From Pseudomonas orientalis (lineage in GTDB: Bacteria; Pseudomonadota; Gammaproteobacteria; Pseudomonadales; Pseudomonadaceae), in contig NZ_CP018049.1 of NCBI RefSeq assembly GCF_002934065.1, positions 2,230,501-2,294,500 of the forward strand: DNA of 64,000 nucleotides, written 5' to 3'. Below the pieces are notes generated by a model, which was not told the DNA's origin, did not search any database, and worked only from the letters and a program-made list of their open reading frames with translations. The position numbers and the translations under genes are program-made. The first letter of the stretch is position 1, and every line of letters starts with the position of its first letter. Shown here piece by piece: positions 9,386 to 19,766 of this stretch.

Positions 9386-10885
9386 ATGTCCACTACCCTT
9401 GAGCATTACATCAACGACCAGCGCGTGAGCCGCGATGATCGCTATCAGGATGTCTACAACCCGGCCACCGGTGAAGTCACCGCGCGCGTGGCCCTGGCCA
9501 GCCGCCAGACCGTGGCCGAAGCCGTCGCCGCTGCTCAGGCCGCCTTCGCCGGCTGGGCCGACACTCCGCCGATCCGCCGCGCCCGTGTGCTGTTCGAATA
9601 CCTGCACCTGCTGCGTGAACGCAAGGACGACCTGGCGCGCATCATCGTCGCCGAACACGGCAAGGTCTTTACCGATGCCCAGGGCGAAGTCGACCGTGGC
9701 ATCGACATCCTCGAATTCGCCTGCGGCATTCCCAACCTGCTCAAGGGCGAACATTCCGACCAGGTCTCCCGTGGCATGGACAACTGGACCCTGCGCCAGC
9801 CCCTGGGCGTGGTCGCCGGCGTGACCCCGTTCAACTTCCCGGTGATGGTACCGATGTGGATGTACCCGATTGCCATTGCGGCGGGCAACACCTTCATCCT
9901 CAAGCCAAGCCCCACCGACCCGAGCGCTTCGTTGTTCATGGCCGAGCTGCTGCGTGAAGCGGGCTTGCCCAAGGGCGTGTTCAACGTGGTGCAGGGCGAC
10001 AAGGAAGCGGTGGACGCGCTGATCGAACACCCGGACGTCAAGGCGGTGAGTTTTGTCGGTTCCACGCCGATTGCCCAGTACATCTACGAGAGCGGCGCCC
10101 GCCACGGCAAGCGCGTACAAGGCCTGGGCGGGGCGAAAAACCATATGGTGGTGATGCCCGACGCGGATATCGAGCGCACGGTCGATGCGCTGATGGGCGC
10201 CGCCTACGGCAGTGCGGGCGAGCGCTGCATGGCCATTTCGGTGGCGGTGCTGGTGGGGGATGTCGGCGACAAAGTGATTGCGGCCTTGACCGAACGCGCC
10301 AAGACCCTGCGCATCACCGACGGCCGCGATGTGAAAGCCGAGATGGGGCCGATTGTGTCGAAGGTGGCGCTGGAACGCATCAGCGGCTATATCGAGCAGG
10401 GCGTACAAGCCGGCGCGCACTTGCTGCTCGATGGCCGTGACTATGTGCCCACCGAACCCGGCCTGGAAAAGGGCTTCTGGCTCGGTGCCACCCTGTTCGA
10501 CCACGTGACCCGGGACATGAGCATCTACCGCGAAGAAATATTCGGCCCGGTGCTGGCCTGCGTGCGCGTCAACGACTTCGCGGAGGCCGTGAAGCTGGTC
10601 AACGACCACGAGTTCGGCAACGGGGTCAGCTGCTTTACCCGTGACGGCCACATCGCCCGCGAATTTGCGCGGCGCATCGAAGTGGGCATGGTCGGCATCA
10701 ACGTACCGATCCCGGTGCCGATGGCCTGGCATGGTTTTGGTGGCTGGAAGAAGAGCCTGTTTGGCGACATGCACGCGTATGGCACCGAGGGTGTGCGCTT
10801 CTACACCAAGCAGAAATCGATCATGCAACGCTGGTCGGAGAGCATCGAGCAGGGCGCGGAGTTTGCGATGCCGGTGTCGAAGTAG
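9386..10885 (+). CDS. mmsA: CoA-acylating methylmalonate-semialdehyde dehydrogenase
   Basis: 499 residues, the standard length. It oxidises methylmalonate (or malonate) semialdehyde with NAD+ and CoA to propionyl-CoA (or acetyl-CoA) and CO2, in valine, beta-alanine or inositol breakdown. The catalytic cysteine is C281 in GSAGERCMA, a context specific to the MmsA/IolA branch of aldehyde dehydrogenases, and the cofactor segment [13 protein letters not shown] is also characteristic. The usual partner mmsB (3-hydroxyisobutyrate dehydrogenase) is not next to it. REP repeats begin 27 bp after the stop. Confidence 0.95.
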   Translation: MSTTLEHYINDQRVSRDDRYQDVYNPATGEVTARVALASRQTVAEAVAAAQAAFAGWADTPPIRRARVLFEYLHLLRERKDDLARIIVAEHGKVFTDAQGEVDRGIDILEFACGIPNLLKGEHSDQVSRGMDNWTLRQPLGVVAGVTPFNFPVMVPMWMYPIAIAAGNTFILKPSPTDPSASLFMAELLREAGLPKGVFNVVQGDKEAVDALIEHPDVKAVSFVGSTPIAQYIYESGARHGKRVQGLGGAKNHMVVMPDADIERTVDALMGAAYGSAGERCMAISVAVLVGDVGDKVIAALTERAKTLRITDGRDVKAEMGPIVSKVALERISGYIEQGVQAGAHLLLDGRDYVPTEPGLEKGFWLGATLFDHVTRDMSIYREEIFGPVLACVRVNDFAEAVKLVNDHEFGNGVSCFTRDGHIAREFARRIEVGMVGINVPIPVPMAWHGFGGWKKSLFGDMHAYGTEGVRFYTKQKSIMQRWSESIEQGAEFAMPVSK

Positions 10886-10911
10886 GTCTCGCAGGCACTG
10901 TATGCCCGAAT

Positions 10912-10998
10912 GTGGGAGGGGGCTTGCCCCCGATAGCAGTGGGTCAGTTGATCAATCTGTGACTGACCCACCGCCATCGGGGGCAAGCCCCCTCCCAC
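10912..10998. repeat. Family-1 REPIN (inverted REP doublet)
   Basis: GTGGGAGGGGGCTTGCCCCC at the left and its complement at the right enclose a spacer with CAGTTGATCAATCTGTGACTG. This is the first element of the repeat block between mmsA and the chemoreceptor gene. Confidence 0.9.
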
Positions 10999-11004
10999 AG
11001 TTTC

Positions 11005-11400
11005 TACCGCATTCAGGCAGTGGGTTTTGTACAGGTCAGGCACTCGATGGAGCCTGGTCTTGGCAACAGCCAGCAAGTGCCACCAATCCCAATGTTGAAA
11101 TGCAGACCAATGTGGGAGGGGGCTTGCCCCCGATAGCGGTGGGTCAGTTGATAAATCTGTGACTGACCCACCGCCATCGGGGGCAAGCCCCCTCCCACAG
11201 TTTTGAGCGCGTTCAGGCAGTGGGTTTTGTACAGGTCAGGCACTCAATGGAGCCTGGTCTTGGCAACAGCCAGCAAGTGCCACCAATCCCAATGTTGAAA
11301 TGCAGACCAATGTGGGAGGGGGCTTGCTCCCGATAGCTGAGTGTCAGTCAGAAGAGGCTGACTGACCCAACGCCATCGGGAGCAGCCCCCTCCCACTTTT
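11005..11400. repeat. Two units of a 200-bp tandem repeat (left array)
   Basis: Units begin at 11005 and 11205. Each consists of about 105 bp of non-palindromic sequence (TTCAGGCAGTGGGTTTTGTACA and onward; the first 20 bases are conserved) plus a family-1 REPIN (11112-11198 and 11312-11395). The same unit is repeated five more times after the binding-protein gene at 14453. The remaining 130 bp before the chemoreceptor gene contain no recognisable gene. Confidence 0.9.
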
Positions 11401-11530
11401 TTTACGGTGCTCATCAAGTCCCCACCCAGCTGGCCGATACAGGCTCTAGCCCCCCGAGCGTTCCCGAGCTCGGGGCGTGCACGCCTGGTTATCGCTCAGG
11501 TCAACGAATAACAATCAAAAAGGGGTAGCC

Positions 11531-13516
11531 ATGACCATATTGCAGCGTGTGATCGGCGGGTTTGCGGTGTTGGTGCTGTTGCTGCTGATCATGGCCGGGA
11601 TCAGCTATCAGAACACCCAGTCCATCAGCAGTCGCCTGGGCATTATCACCGGCCAGTCGGCGCCGTTGAGCCGGGCCGCCAGTGAGTTGTACGTGCACAT
11701 CCTGCGTGCCAACCAGGCGTTGCTGGCCATTCAGATCAGCACCGACCCCAAGCAGATCGAGGACGGCAAGCGCCCGTTCACCGAGAGCATCGCCCAGTTC
11801 AACCAGTTGCTCGACAGCACCCTGGCCTATACCGGCGAGCACGAGGCGCTGCGGGCGAACCTGGCGCAGCAGCGTCAACAGGTCGCGGCCTACGCCGAAC
11901 AGGCGCAGGGGTTGATGACGTCCCACTTGCAGCATGTGCAGCAGTTGGCGCTGACACGCACACTGCAAGGCTACAGCAGTGCGCAGGCGATGCAGCTGAC
12001 CAGCTACTTGCGCGACTACATCGCGCAGGCACGCAGTGCCGGCGAACCGCAGCAGGTGGCCGCCGCGGAGAAACTGCTGCTGGAAGTCAATAAATCCTAC
12101 GATGGTTTCGCGGCCCATACCGTCACGCCCGCCATCGATAAATTACAGCGCGTGCTGAACCTGCAGGACGAAGTGATCAGCACCCGCGCCCAGGCCCTGA
12201 CGGCGATTGACCCGCGAGTCGGGCGGATCGCCGGCGTCATGGTCAATCGCCTGCTCACGGACCTGACCGCCGCTGACGGCCTGTTCCAGGCCTATCAGGT
12301 GGAGGCAAAACTCGCCGCGCAGGTGCAGCAACAGCGCACGGCGGTAGACGCGGCGCTCAAAGCCACCCTGGACCGGATTGCCGAGTTCGGCAGCCAGTCC
12401 CTGGAGGTCGCCAACCAGGCCAGTCACTCGGCCAATGCCACCATCGGTACCAGCCGCAGCTTGCTGTTGATCGCGTGTGTGCTGGCGGTGCTGGCTGCGT
12501 TGGCGATTGGTACGTGGGTGGCCTTCAGCCTGCGGCGTCCGCTGGCGGCCTTTCGCGACGTGCTCAAGACACTCACCGCCGGGGACATGCGGGTCAGTTT
12601 CGATGTCAGCCGTAAAGATGAGTTCGGTGAGTTGGGCGGTTACCTGAACGAACTGACCAAGGCCCTGCAGAAAACCTTTCGTGAACTGATCCGTTCTGCC
12701 GATGCGCTGGCCGTGACCGCCGGCAGCAACGCCTTGAACAGTGAGCAGACCACCCGTGTGGTGGATGAGCAGAAGGACCGTTTGCAATCGGCCGCCTCGG
12801 CCATGACGCAGATGGAAAGCACGGTCGAGGAGGTGGCACGGCGCGCGCAGGACACCCGCCAGGCGGTGGACGACACCAGTGATCTCACGCACAAGGTGCA
12901 GGCGCGCGTGGCCGAGACCATCGTCAATATCCGTCAGCAGGCCGACCAGGTGAACAAAGCCACGCAAGTCACCGATGAGCTGCAGAAGTACGGGCAGAAC
13001 ATCGAAGGCATTGTGGTGGCCATTCGTACCATTGCCGAACAGACCAACCTGCTGGCCCTGAACGCGGCAATCGAAGCGGCGCGTGCCGGCGAGCAAGGGC
13101 GTGGGTTTGCGGTGGTGGCCGATGAAGTGCGGTCGCTGGCCAGCCGTACCCAGACCTCGACCAGCGAAATCCAGGACATGATCGGGCTCATGCAGGAAAA
13201 AATTCATTCGGTGGTGCAGGTGATGAACGAAAGCCAGGCGCAGTCCAGCCAATGCGTGTCCCTGGCCTCGGGCGCCGGTGACTTATTGCTGTCCATGAGC
13301 GGCGCGGTCGACAGTATCCGCGACATGAACATCCAGATTGCCGCCGCCACCGAGCAGCAGAGCGCCACGGTGCAGGACACCAGTCGGATGGTGATTCAGA
13401 TCAACGATTCGGCCCAACTGACGGCAAACGGCGCCGAGCAGTCCGCCATCAGCAGCCAAGAGCTGTCCAACATGGCCAAAGTGCAGCGCGAGCTGCTCCA
13501 TCATTTCAGCGTTTGA
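11531..13516 (+). CDS. Methyl-accepting chemotaxis protein with a long helical periplasmic sensor
   Basis: 661 residues from the ATG at 11531, preceded by AAAAAGGGG. Membrane helices at about 7-27 and 311-332 enclose a 280-residue, largely helical periplasmic region, the size of helical bimodular (HBM)-type sensors. A HAMP segment follows, then a signalling domain with the conserved hairpin tip ([18 protein letters not shown]). It is 16 bp upstream of a periplasmic sugar-binding-protein gene, so it may sense that protein when loaded with ligand. Chemoreceptor identity is certain; the ligand is unknown and the HBM label is by size and helicity only. Confidence 0.92.
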   Translation: MTILQRVIGGFAVLVLLLLIMAGISYQNTQSISSRLGIITGQSAPLSRAASELYVHILRANQALLAIQISTDPKQIEDGKRPFTESIAQFNQLLDSTLAYTGEHEALRANLAQQRQQVAAYAEQAQGLMTSHLQHVQQLALTRTLQGYSSAQAMQLTSYLRDYIAQARSAGEPQQVAAAEKLLLEVNKSYDGFAAHTVTPAIDKLQRVLNLQDEVISTRAQALTAIDPRVGRIAGVMVNRLLTDLTAADGLFQAYQVEAKLAAQVQQQRTAVDAALKATLDRIAEFGSQSLEVANQASHSANATIGTSRSLLLIACVLAVLAALAIGTWVAFSLRRPLAAFRDVLKTLTAGDMRVSFDVSRKDEFGELGGYLNELTKALQKTFRELIRSADALAVTAGSNALNSEQTTRVVDEQKDRLQSAASAMTQMESTVEEVARRAQDTRQAVDDTSDLTHKVQARVAETIVNIRQQADQVNKATQVTDELQKYGQNIEGIVVAIRTIAEQTNLLALNAAIEAARAGEQGRGFAVVADEVRSLASRTQTSTSEIQDMIGLMQEKIHSVVQVMNESQAQSSQCVSLASGAGDLLLSMSGAVDSIRDMNIQIAAATEQQSATVQDTSRMVIQINDSAQLTANGAEQSAISSQELSNMAKVQRELLHHFSV

Positions 13517-13532
13517 GCCCAGGAGTCAGAAC

Positions 13533-14453
13533 ATGAAAGCATGGTTGATGCTTGCCCTGGGAGCGACGCTGTTCGTTCCGGGCTTCGCCCAGGCCGCCAC
13601 CCCGTTGCTGGGTGTAGGCATGGCAAAGTACGACGATAACTTCCAGACCCTGCTGCGCAACGGGGTGCAGCAACAGGCCGGCGTCATGAACGCCGATATC
13701 TTTATGGAGAATGGCAAGGACAGCGTGGATTTGCAGATGCGCCAGTTCCGCAATCTGGTCAATTCCAAGGTGGATGCGATCATCATCGCGATGGTCGACG
13801 GCAAAAGTGCGGCGCAGATGATGCAGTTGGCTTCTGACGCCAGGATCCCGCTGGTCTTCGTCAACCGCAACCCGAACCCGGAACAGTGGCCGGCGAAGAC
13901 CGCGTTTGTCGGCTCCAACGAGCTGGAGTCGGGGACGTTGCAGATGGAAGAGCTGGCGCGCCGTGCCGGTTACAAAGGCAACGTGGTGATTCTGGTGGGC
14001 GACCCGGCTAACGCGTCCTCCTTGATGCGCACCGAAGACGTGGAAAAAGTCGTGGCCAAATACCCGGATATGAAAGTCGTACAGAAAAAGGTCGGTAACT
14101 GGGAACGTAGCCAGGCTGCCACGATTGTCATTGACTGGGTCAAGCAGGGTGTGGATTTTTCGATCATCGCGGCCAACAACGATGAAATGGCGATCGGCGC
14201 GATCATGGGGCTGGAAAAGGCCGGCAAGCAGGCCAAGGACTATTGGGTCGGCGGCATTGACGGTACACCGGACGGGTTGAAACTGATGGCCGAGGGCAAG
14301 ATGGCGGTCAGCGTGTTCCAGGATGCCGCCGGCCAGGCCGCCGGTGCGGTGGACACCGCGCTGCGTCTGGTGCGCGGCGAGGTGCTGGAGTCGATGGTGG
14401 TGTGGGTGCCGTTCAAGCTGATCACGCCCGAGAATCGCCAGGCGTTTGAATAG
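13533..14453 (+). CDS. Periplasmic sugar-binding protein (RbsB/LacI type 1 fold) without a cognate permease
   Basis: 306 residues with a signal peptide cleaved after AQA (residue 21). The rest is a type 1 periplasmic binding protein like those for ribose, galactose or inositol: features include SKVDAIIIAMVD, PLVFVNRNP and WVGGIDGTPDGL. No ATPase or permease gene is adjacent; the xyl importer nearby is on the other strand and has its own binding protein. It follows a chemoreceptor gene by 16 bp and is probably co-transcribed, suggesting a role in sugar sensing. The stop codon runs directly into the 200-bp repeat array. Confidence 0.9.
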   Translation: MKAWLMLALGATLFVPGFAQAATPLLGVGMAKYDDNFQTLLRNGVQQQAGVMNADIFMENGKDSVDLQMRQFRNLVNSKVDAIIIAMVDGKSAAQMMQLASDARIPLVFVNRNPNPEQWPAKTAFVGSNELESGTLQMEELARRAGYKGNVVILVGDPANASSLMRTEDVEKVVAKYPDMKVVQKKVGNWERSQAATIVIDWVKQGVDFSIIAANNDEMAIGAIMGLEKAGKQAKDYWVGGIDGTPDGLKLMAEGKMAVSVFQDAAGQAAGAVDTALRLVRGEVLESMVVWVPFKLITPENRQAFE

Positions 14454-15550
14454 AGCGCGTCCAGGCAGTGGGTTTTGTACAGGTCAGGCATTCGATGGAG
14501 CCTGGTCCTGGCAACGGCCAGCAAGTGCCACCAACCCCAATGTTGAAATGCAGACCAATGTGGGAGGGGGCTTGCCCCCGATAGCGGTGTATCAGTTGAT
14601 CATTCTGTGACTGACCCACCGCCATCGGGGGCAAGCCCCCTCCCACAGTTTTGAGCGCGTCCAGGCAGTGGGTTTTGTACAGGCCAGGCATTCGATGGAG
14701 CCTGGTCCTGGCAACGGCCAGCAAGTGCCACCAACCCCAATGTTGAAATGCAGACCAATGTGGGAGGGGGCTTGCCCCCGATAGCGGTGTATCAGTTGAT
14801 CATTCTGTGACTGACCCACCGCCATCGGGGGCAAGCCCCCTCCCACAGTTTTGAGCGCGTCCAGGCAGTGGGTTTTGTACAGGTCAGGCATTCGATGGAG
14901 CCTGGTCCTGGCAACGGCCAGCAAGTGCCACCAACCCCAATGTTGAAATGCAGACCAATGTGGGAGGGGGCTTGCCCCCGATAGCGGTGTATCAGTTGAT
15001 CATTCTGTGACTGACCCACCGCCATCGGGGGCAAGCCCCCTCCCACAGTTTTGAGCGCGTCCAGGCAGTGGGTTTTGTACAGGTCAGGCATTCGATGGAG
15101 CCTGGTCTTGGCAACTGCCAGCAAGTGCCACCAACCTCAATGTTGAAATGCAGACCAATGTGGGAGGGGGCTTGCCCCCGATAGCGGTGTATCAGTTGAT
15201 CATTCTGTGACTGACCCACCGCCATCGGGGGCAAGCCCCCTCCCACAGTTTTGAGCGCGTCCAGGCAGTGGGTTTTGTACAGGTCAGGCACTCAATGGAG
15301 CCTGGTCTTGGCAACTGCCAGCAAGTGCCACCAACCCCAATGTTGAAATGCAGACCAATGTGGGAGGGGGCTTGCCCCCGATAGCGGTGTATCAGTTGAT
15401 CATTCTGTGACTGACCCACCGCCATCGGGGGCAAGCCCCCTCCCACAGTTTTGAGCGCGTTCAGGCAGTGGGTTTTGTACAGGTCAGGCACTCAATGGAG
15501 CCTGGTCTTGGCAACTGCCAGCAAGTGCCACCAACCCCAATGTTGAAAAA
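14453..15550. repeat. 200-bp tandem repeat array (right array), five full units and a partial sixth
   Basis: Units start at 14453, 14653, 14853, 15053, 15253 and 15453 with an exact 200-bp period and only a few substitutions between units. Each holds a family-1 REPIN (for example 14559-14647) plus the same 105-bp non-palindromic block as the left array at 11005. The first base of unit one is the last base of the TAG stop of the binding-protein gene. Open frames here encoding MPDLYKTHC-type peptides are translations of the repeat, not genes. Confidence 0.93.
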
Positions 15551-15560
15551 TGCAATCAAC

Positions 15561-15771
15561 TGTGGGGGGAGGGGCAAGCTCTGATGCCAGTCAGTTAAGC
15601 GTACGCCGCCGTCTGTAGGAGCGAGCTTGCTCGCGAAAAACTCACTGGCACCGCGTTCATTCAGAAAACACGCGTTATCGTTGACGTTTTTCGCGAGCAA
15701 GAGCTAGGCGCCCCCCTCGCTCCTACAAAAAAGCCTTCACTGACTGGCATCAAGGCAAGCCCCCTCCCACA
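15561..15771. repeat. Nested repeat: a family-2 REPIN inside a family-1 REPIN
   Basis: A degenerate family-1 left arm (15562-15595, ending TGATGCCAGTCAGT) and right arm (15739-15770, beginning ACTGACTGGCATCA) are complementary to each other. Between them lies a complete family-2 element from GTAGGAGCGAGC (15615) to GCTCCTAC (15726). The arrangement reads as insertion of one repeat family into another. Confidence 0.8.
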
Positions 15772-15796
15772 GTTTTGACCGCGTTCAGCCACTGGG

Positions 15797-16933
15797 TCAG
15801 CGCCGGCCCGCTCGCGTACTCACATCCACCCACACCGCCAGCACCAAAATGCTGCCCTTGACGATCATCTGCCAGTAGCTGTCCACGTCGAGCATCGACA
15901 TGCCGTTATCCAGGCTGGTAATCACCAGCGCCCCGAGCAACGCGCCATACACTGTGCCCGAGCCGCCGCGCATTGAGGTGCCGCCGATAAAGCACGCGGC
16001 AATCGCGTCCAGTTCGCCCATGTTCCCCGCTGACGGTGAACCGGCGGCCAGGCGCGCGGTGTTGACCAGGCCGGCCAGCGCGCACATCACGCCCATGATG
16101 CCGAAGATCCACAGTTTCACCGCCTGCACGTTGATACCCGACAGCCGCGTCGCCTCCATGTTGCTGCCCACCGCGTACACGCGACGGCCGAACACGGTCT
16201 GGCTGGTGACGTAGCTGAACACGCCGAGCAGCACCAGCAACAGCAACACCGGCACCGGGATGCCGTCGTAGCTGTTGAGGGTGGTGACGAACCCGGCCAG
16301 CACTGCGCCGATCAGCACCACGCGCAGTACGTCGCGCATCAGGGCATGCGCGGCCAAACCGTGCAGTGCGCGGTTACGCCGCTGCCTCCAGGTGAGGAAC
16401 AGGGTCAATGCAAACAGCAGGACACCCAGGCCAATGCCCACCGAATGCGGCAAGTACCCCTGGCCCACGTACACCAGCGACGGCGACACCGGCGCGATGG
16501 TGGTGCCGCCGGTGATCCCCAGCAGGATCCCGCGAAACGCCAGCATCCCGCCCAGACCGACAATGAACGACGGGATGCGCAGGTAGGCCGTCATATAGCC
16601 GTTGGCCAGGCCGATCATCAAGCCGCACAGCGCGACCAGGCTCAGGTTGGCCAGCAGCGGGATGTGATAAACCACGTCCAGGATCGCCGCCAGCCCGCCC
16701 AGCAAGCCCAGCAATGAACCCACCGACAAATCGATTTCGCCGCTGATGATCACCAGCACCATGCCGCACGCCAGTATCCCGGTGATGGACATCTGCCGCA
16801 GCAGGTTGGACAGGTTGCGTGGCGTGAGGAAACCGCCGTCGGTCTGCCAGCTGAAAAACAGCCAGATGAACGCGACGGCGATCACCAGGGCGAGCATTTT
16901 GTAGCGGGTGAAAAGGTGTTTGACCTGATTCAT
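15797..16933 (-). CDS. xylH: Xylose ABC transporter permease
   Basis: 378 residues of hydrophobic sequence with about ten membrane helices, matching the XylH/RbsC permease family, including GEIDLSVGSLLGLLGG and the C-terminal GGTSMRGGSGTVYGALLG segment. It forms the inner-membrane channel of the xylose importer with XylG and XylF. The start codon directly follows the xylG stop, so the two are co-translated. Last gene of the xyl operon; the nested repeat lies just beyond. Confidence 0.93.
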   Translation of the reverse strand: MNQVKHLFTRYKMLALVIAVAFIWLFFSWQTDGGFLTPRNLSNLLRQMSITGILACGMVLVIISGEIDLSVGSLLGLLGGLAAILDVVYHIPLLANLSLVALCGLMIGLANGYMTAYLRIPSFIVGLGGMLAFRGILLGITGGTTIAPVSPSLVYVGQGYLPHSVGIGLGVLLFALTLFLTWRQRRNRALHGLAAHALMRDVLRVVLIGAVLAGFVTTLNSYDGIPVPVLLLLVLLGVFSYVTSQTVFGRRVYAVGSNMEATRLSGINVQAVKLWIFGIMGVMCALAGLVNTARLAAGSPSAGNMGELDAIAACFIGGTSMRGGSGTVYGALLGALVITSLDNGMSMLDVDSYWQMIVKGSILVLAVWVDVSTRAGRR

Positions 16934-18478
16934 CTACGCGGTCTTCCGATCATTATTGTTTTGGCTGAGCGCAGCGGCGAGTACCTGTTCCTGGGTGAGC
17001 CCCTGATTGATGAAGTCGCCACGCAACTGGCCGTCGCCGATCACCAGCACGCGGTTGGACACGCCGAGCACTTCGGCGAGTTCCGACGACACCATGATGA
17101 TCGCCACGCCTTCGGCCGCCAGCGCGCCCATCAGTTTGTAGATCTCGTACTTGGCGCCCACATCCACCCCGCGCGTGGGCTCATCCAGGATCAGCACCTT
17201 GGGCTTGGCCATCAGCATTTTTGCCAGCACGGCCTTTTGCTGGTTGCCGCCGGACAGGCTGGTAATCGGCAGGAACGGGCTGGCGGTTTTCAGGTGCATG
17301 CGCGCGATCTGCTGGTCGATGCTGCCCAGTTCGGCCTCGGCGTCGATGCGGGTCAGGTGGGCATAAGTGTCGAGCACCGCCAGGGTGATGTTCTGGCCCA
17401 CGCCCAGGTCGGGGATGATGCCCTGGCGCTTGCGGTCCTCGGGCACCATGCACAGCCCGGCGCGGATCGACTTGAGCGGCGTGCGCGTGTCGATCACCTG
17501 GCCTTCCAGCCACACCTCGCAGCTGTAGCGCCCGGGGTAGGCGCCGAACAGTGCCGACACCAGCTCCGTGCGCCCGGCGCCCACCAGCCCGGCAATGCCG
17601 AGGATTTCGCCACGCCTGAGCACGAAGGAAACATCGTCGACGCGTTTGCGCCTGGGGTTGTCGACGTCGTAGCAGGTAACGTTGCGCGCCTCGAACATCA
17701 CCTCACCCACCTCATGGGGTTCGGTGGGGTAGAGGTTGCTCATCTCGCGGCCGACCATTTGCGTGATGATTTGCGCGATGTCCATGTCGGCCATGGCGGT
17801 GGTTGCGATGTGCTTGCCGTCACGAATCACGGCGATGGTGTCGCACACGGCGGCCACCTCATCGAGCTTGTGCGAAATGTACACGCAGGCCACGCCCTTG
17901 GCCTTGAGGTCACGGATGATGTCCAGCAGCACGTCGATTTCCGAGCGGGTCAGGGCCGAAGAGGGCTCGTCCAGAATCAGCAGGCGCGCCTGTTTGTTCA
18001 GGGCCTTGGCGATCTCCACCAGTTGCTGGTAGCCGCCGCCGTATTGCGACACCGGCAGCGCCACATTCATGTCCGGCACCTTGAGTTCACGCATCAACGC
18101 CTCGGCGCGGTGCAACATCGCCGGGTAATTCATGCGCCCACCGGGCAGGGTCAGTTCGTGGCCCATAAAGATGTTCTCGGCCACCGACAGGTCGGGCACC
18201 AGGGTCAGTTCCTGATGGATGATGACGATGCCGGCGGCTTCGGTTTCGCTGATGGACTGGGCTTTGAGCGGCTGCCCGTCCCAGAGGATTTCTCCTTCCC
18301 AGGTGCCGTACGGATAGACCGCCGACAGCACCTTCATCAAGGTGGATTTGCCGGCGCCGTTTTCGCCGCACAACCCGACACATTCGCCGGGCCGCACCTT
18401 GATGTCGATGCCATTGAGGGCGTTGACACCACCGAAGCTTTTGACGATGCCGTTCATTTGCAGCAGGTAGTCGGACAT
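16934..18478 (-). CDS. xylG: Xylose ABC transporter ATP-binding protein
   Basis: 514 residues with two fused nucleotide-binding domains, as in all sugar importers of the CUT2 class. The first has a Walker A ([12 protein letters not shown]) near residue 40. The second has the degenerate [10 protein letters not shown] typical of the family, with the signature LSGGNQQKA. It powers pentose uptake through XylH. A family-2 REPIN fills much of the 163 bp between xylF and this gene, which may lower expression of the membrane parts relative to the binding protein. Confidence 0.94.
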   Translation of the reverse strand: MSDYLLQMNGIVKSFGGVNALNGIDIKVRPGECVGLCGENGAGKSTLMKVLSAVYPYGTWEGEILWDGQPLKAQSISETEAAGIVIIHQELTLVPDLSVAENIFMGHELTLPGGRMNYPAMLHRAEALMRELKVPDMNVALPVSQYGGGYQQLVEIAKALNKQARLLILDEPSSALTRSEIDVLLDIIRDLKAKGVACVYISHKLDEVAAVCDTIAVIRDGKHIATTAMADMDIAQIITQMVGREMSNLYPTEPHEVGEVMFEARNVTCYDVDNPRRKRVDDVSFVLRRGEILGIAGLVGAGRTELVSALFGAYPGRYSCEVWLEGQVIDTRTPLKSIRAGLCMVPEDRKRQGIIPDLGVGQNITLAVLDTYAHLTRIDAEAELGSIDQQIARMHLKTASPFLPITSLSGGNQQKAVLAKMLMAKPKVLILDEPTRGVDVGAKYEIYKLMGALAAEGVAIIMVSSELAEVLGVSNRVLVIGDGQLRGDFINQGLTQEQVLAAALSQNNNDRKTA

Positions 18479-18515
18479 GGGAAAGGCTCACACAAATAGG
18501 CTGGCGCCCACCCCC

Positions 18516-18613
18516 GTAGGAGCGAGCTTGCTCGCGAAAAACCCGAGAGCGCCGCGTTTATCCAGGAAGCGCGCATTATCGTTGACGTTTTTCGCGAGCA
18601 AGCTCGCTCCTAC
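18516..18613. repeat. Family-2 REPIN between xylF and xylG
   Basis: GTAGGAGCGAGCTTGCTCGCG at the left (first 20 bases conserved) and its complement at the right, with the spacer that includes TTATCGTTGACG. It sits inside the operon, between the stop of xylF and the start of xylG. Confidence 0.92.
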
Positions 18614-18641
18614 AGGGGGCGAGGTTTTATCGAGGCAGTCA

Positions 18642-19643
18642 TCATTGCCCGGCGATCTGCTCTTTGGTGTAGAACCCGTCCTTCTCCAGCACGTCGATAT
18701 TGGCCTTGGTCAGCGGCGTCGGGGTGAGCAGGATGGTGTCGACCTGCTTGCTGCCATTGTCGTATTGCGAGCTGTAGGTGGGTTTTTCATTGCGCGCCAA
18801 CTGCACCGAGAGTTTGGCCGCCTCGGTGGCGATCAACTTGAGCGGTTTGTAGACGGTCATGGTCTGGGTGCCGTCGATCACGCGCTTGATCGCCGCCAGG
18901 TCCGCGTCCTGGCCGGAAATCGGCACCTTGCCCGCCAGCTTCTGCGCGGCCAGGGCCTGGATCGCACCGCCGGCGGTGGCGTCGTTGGAGGCGACGATGG
19001 CGTCGATTTTGTTGTTGTTACGGGTCAGGGCGTTCTCGACGATGCTCAGGGCTTCGGTGGGGTTCCACTCTTTCACCCATTGCTGGCCGACAATCTTGAT
19101 ATCGCCCTTGTCGATGGCCGGTTGCAGCACCTTCATCTGGCCTTCGCGCAGCACCTTGGCGTTGTTGTCGGTCGGCGCGCCGCCGAGCAGGAAGTAATTG
19201 CCCTTGGGCGCCGCTTGCAGCACGCCGCTGGCCTGCATTTCGCCGACTTTTTCGTTATCGAAAGAGATGTAGGCATCGATGTCCGCGTTGAGGATCAGGC
19301 GGTCATAGGACACCACCTTGATCCCGGCCTTCTTGGCTTCGGCCACCGCGTTGGTGAGCACCGTGGCATTGAACGGCACGATCACGATCACATCGACGCC
19401 ACGGGAGATCAGGTTTTCGATCTGCGAGATTTGCTTCTGCTCGTTGGCATCGGCGGACTGCACGAACACCTTGGCATCGAGTTTTTCCGCCGCCGCGACG
19501 AAGTAGTCACGGTCTCGGGACCAGCGCTCCAGGCGCAGGTCGTCGATGGAAAAACCGATTTTCGGGTGAGCCGAATCGGCCATCACCGGCAGGGCGAGCA
19601 GGGCCAGGGCAGTGGCGAGCAGCGTACGTTTGAATGACTTCAT
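18642..19643 (-). CDS. xylF: D-xylose-binding periplasmic protein
   Basis: 333 residues from the ATG at 19643; the frame continues upstream but the signal peptide (MKSFKRTLLATALALLALPV, cleaved after VMA) fixes the start. Mature sequence features of XylF are visible: IGFSIDDLRLERW, VSYDRLILNADIDAYISFDN and SGQDADLAAIKR. It captures xylose in the periplasm for XylGH. It lies 123 bp after xylA in the same direction and may be read from the xylA promoter. Confidence 0.95.
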   Translation of the reverse strand: MKSFKRTLLATALALLALPVMADSAHPKIGFSIDDLRLERWSRDRDYFVAAAEKLDAKVFVQSADANEQKQISQIENLISRGVDVIVIVPFNATVLTNAVAEAKKAGIKVVSYDRLILNADIDAYISFDNEKVGEMQASGVLQAAPKGNYFLLGGAPTDNNAKVLREGQMKVLQPAIDKGDIKIVGQQWVKEWNPTEALSIVENALTRNNNKIDAIVASNDATAGGAIQALAAQKLAGKVPISGQDADLAAIKRVIDGTQTMTVYKPLKLIATEAAKLSVQLARNEKPTYSSQYDNGSKQVDTILLTPTPLTKANIDVLEKDGFYTKEQIAGQ

Positions 19644-19766
19644 GGTGGTGCGTCCTTTTATTGTTGTTGGAAAAGACACAGCGTGGTGCGCCTGAAACTG
19701 TAGAGCGTCCTCGGGCGCTCTGTGCATAGATTTGTCGCGCAAATGTCACAGCCCCCGGTATGGGCG

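Noticed and set aside
14592..15491. Repeated open frames encoding peptides like MPDLYKTHC
   Set aside because: They are translations of the 200-bp repeat unit, shift with it, and have no conserved ribosome sites.
10912..15771. CRISPR array
   Set aside because: The repeats are 200-bp units with palindromic REPINs and no variable short spacers, and there are no cas genes.
16916..18499. A 527-codon open frame on the plus strand
   Set aside because: Antisense to xylG; the translation is histidine- and glycine-rich with no domain.
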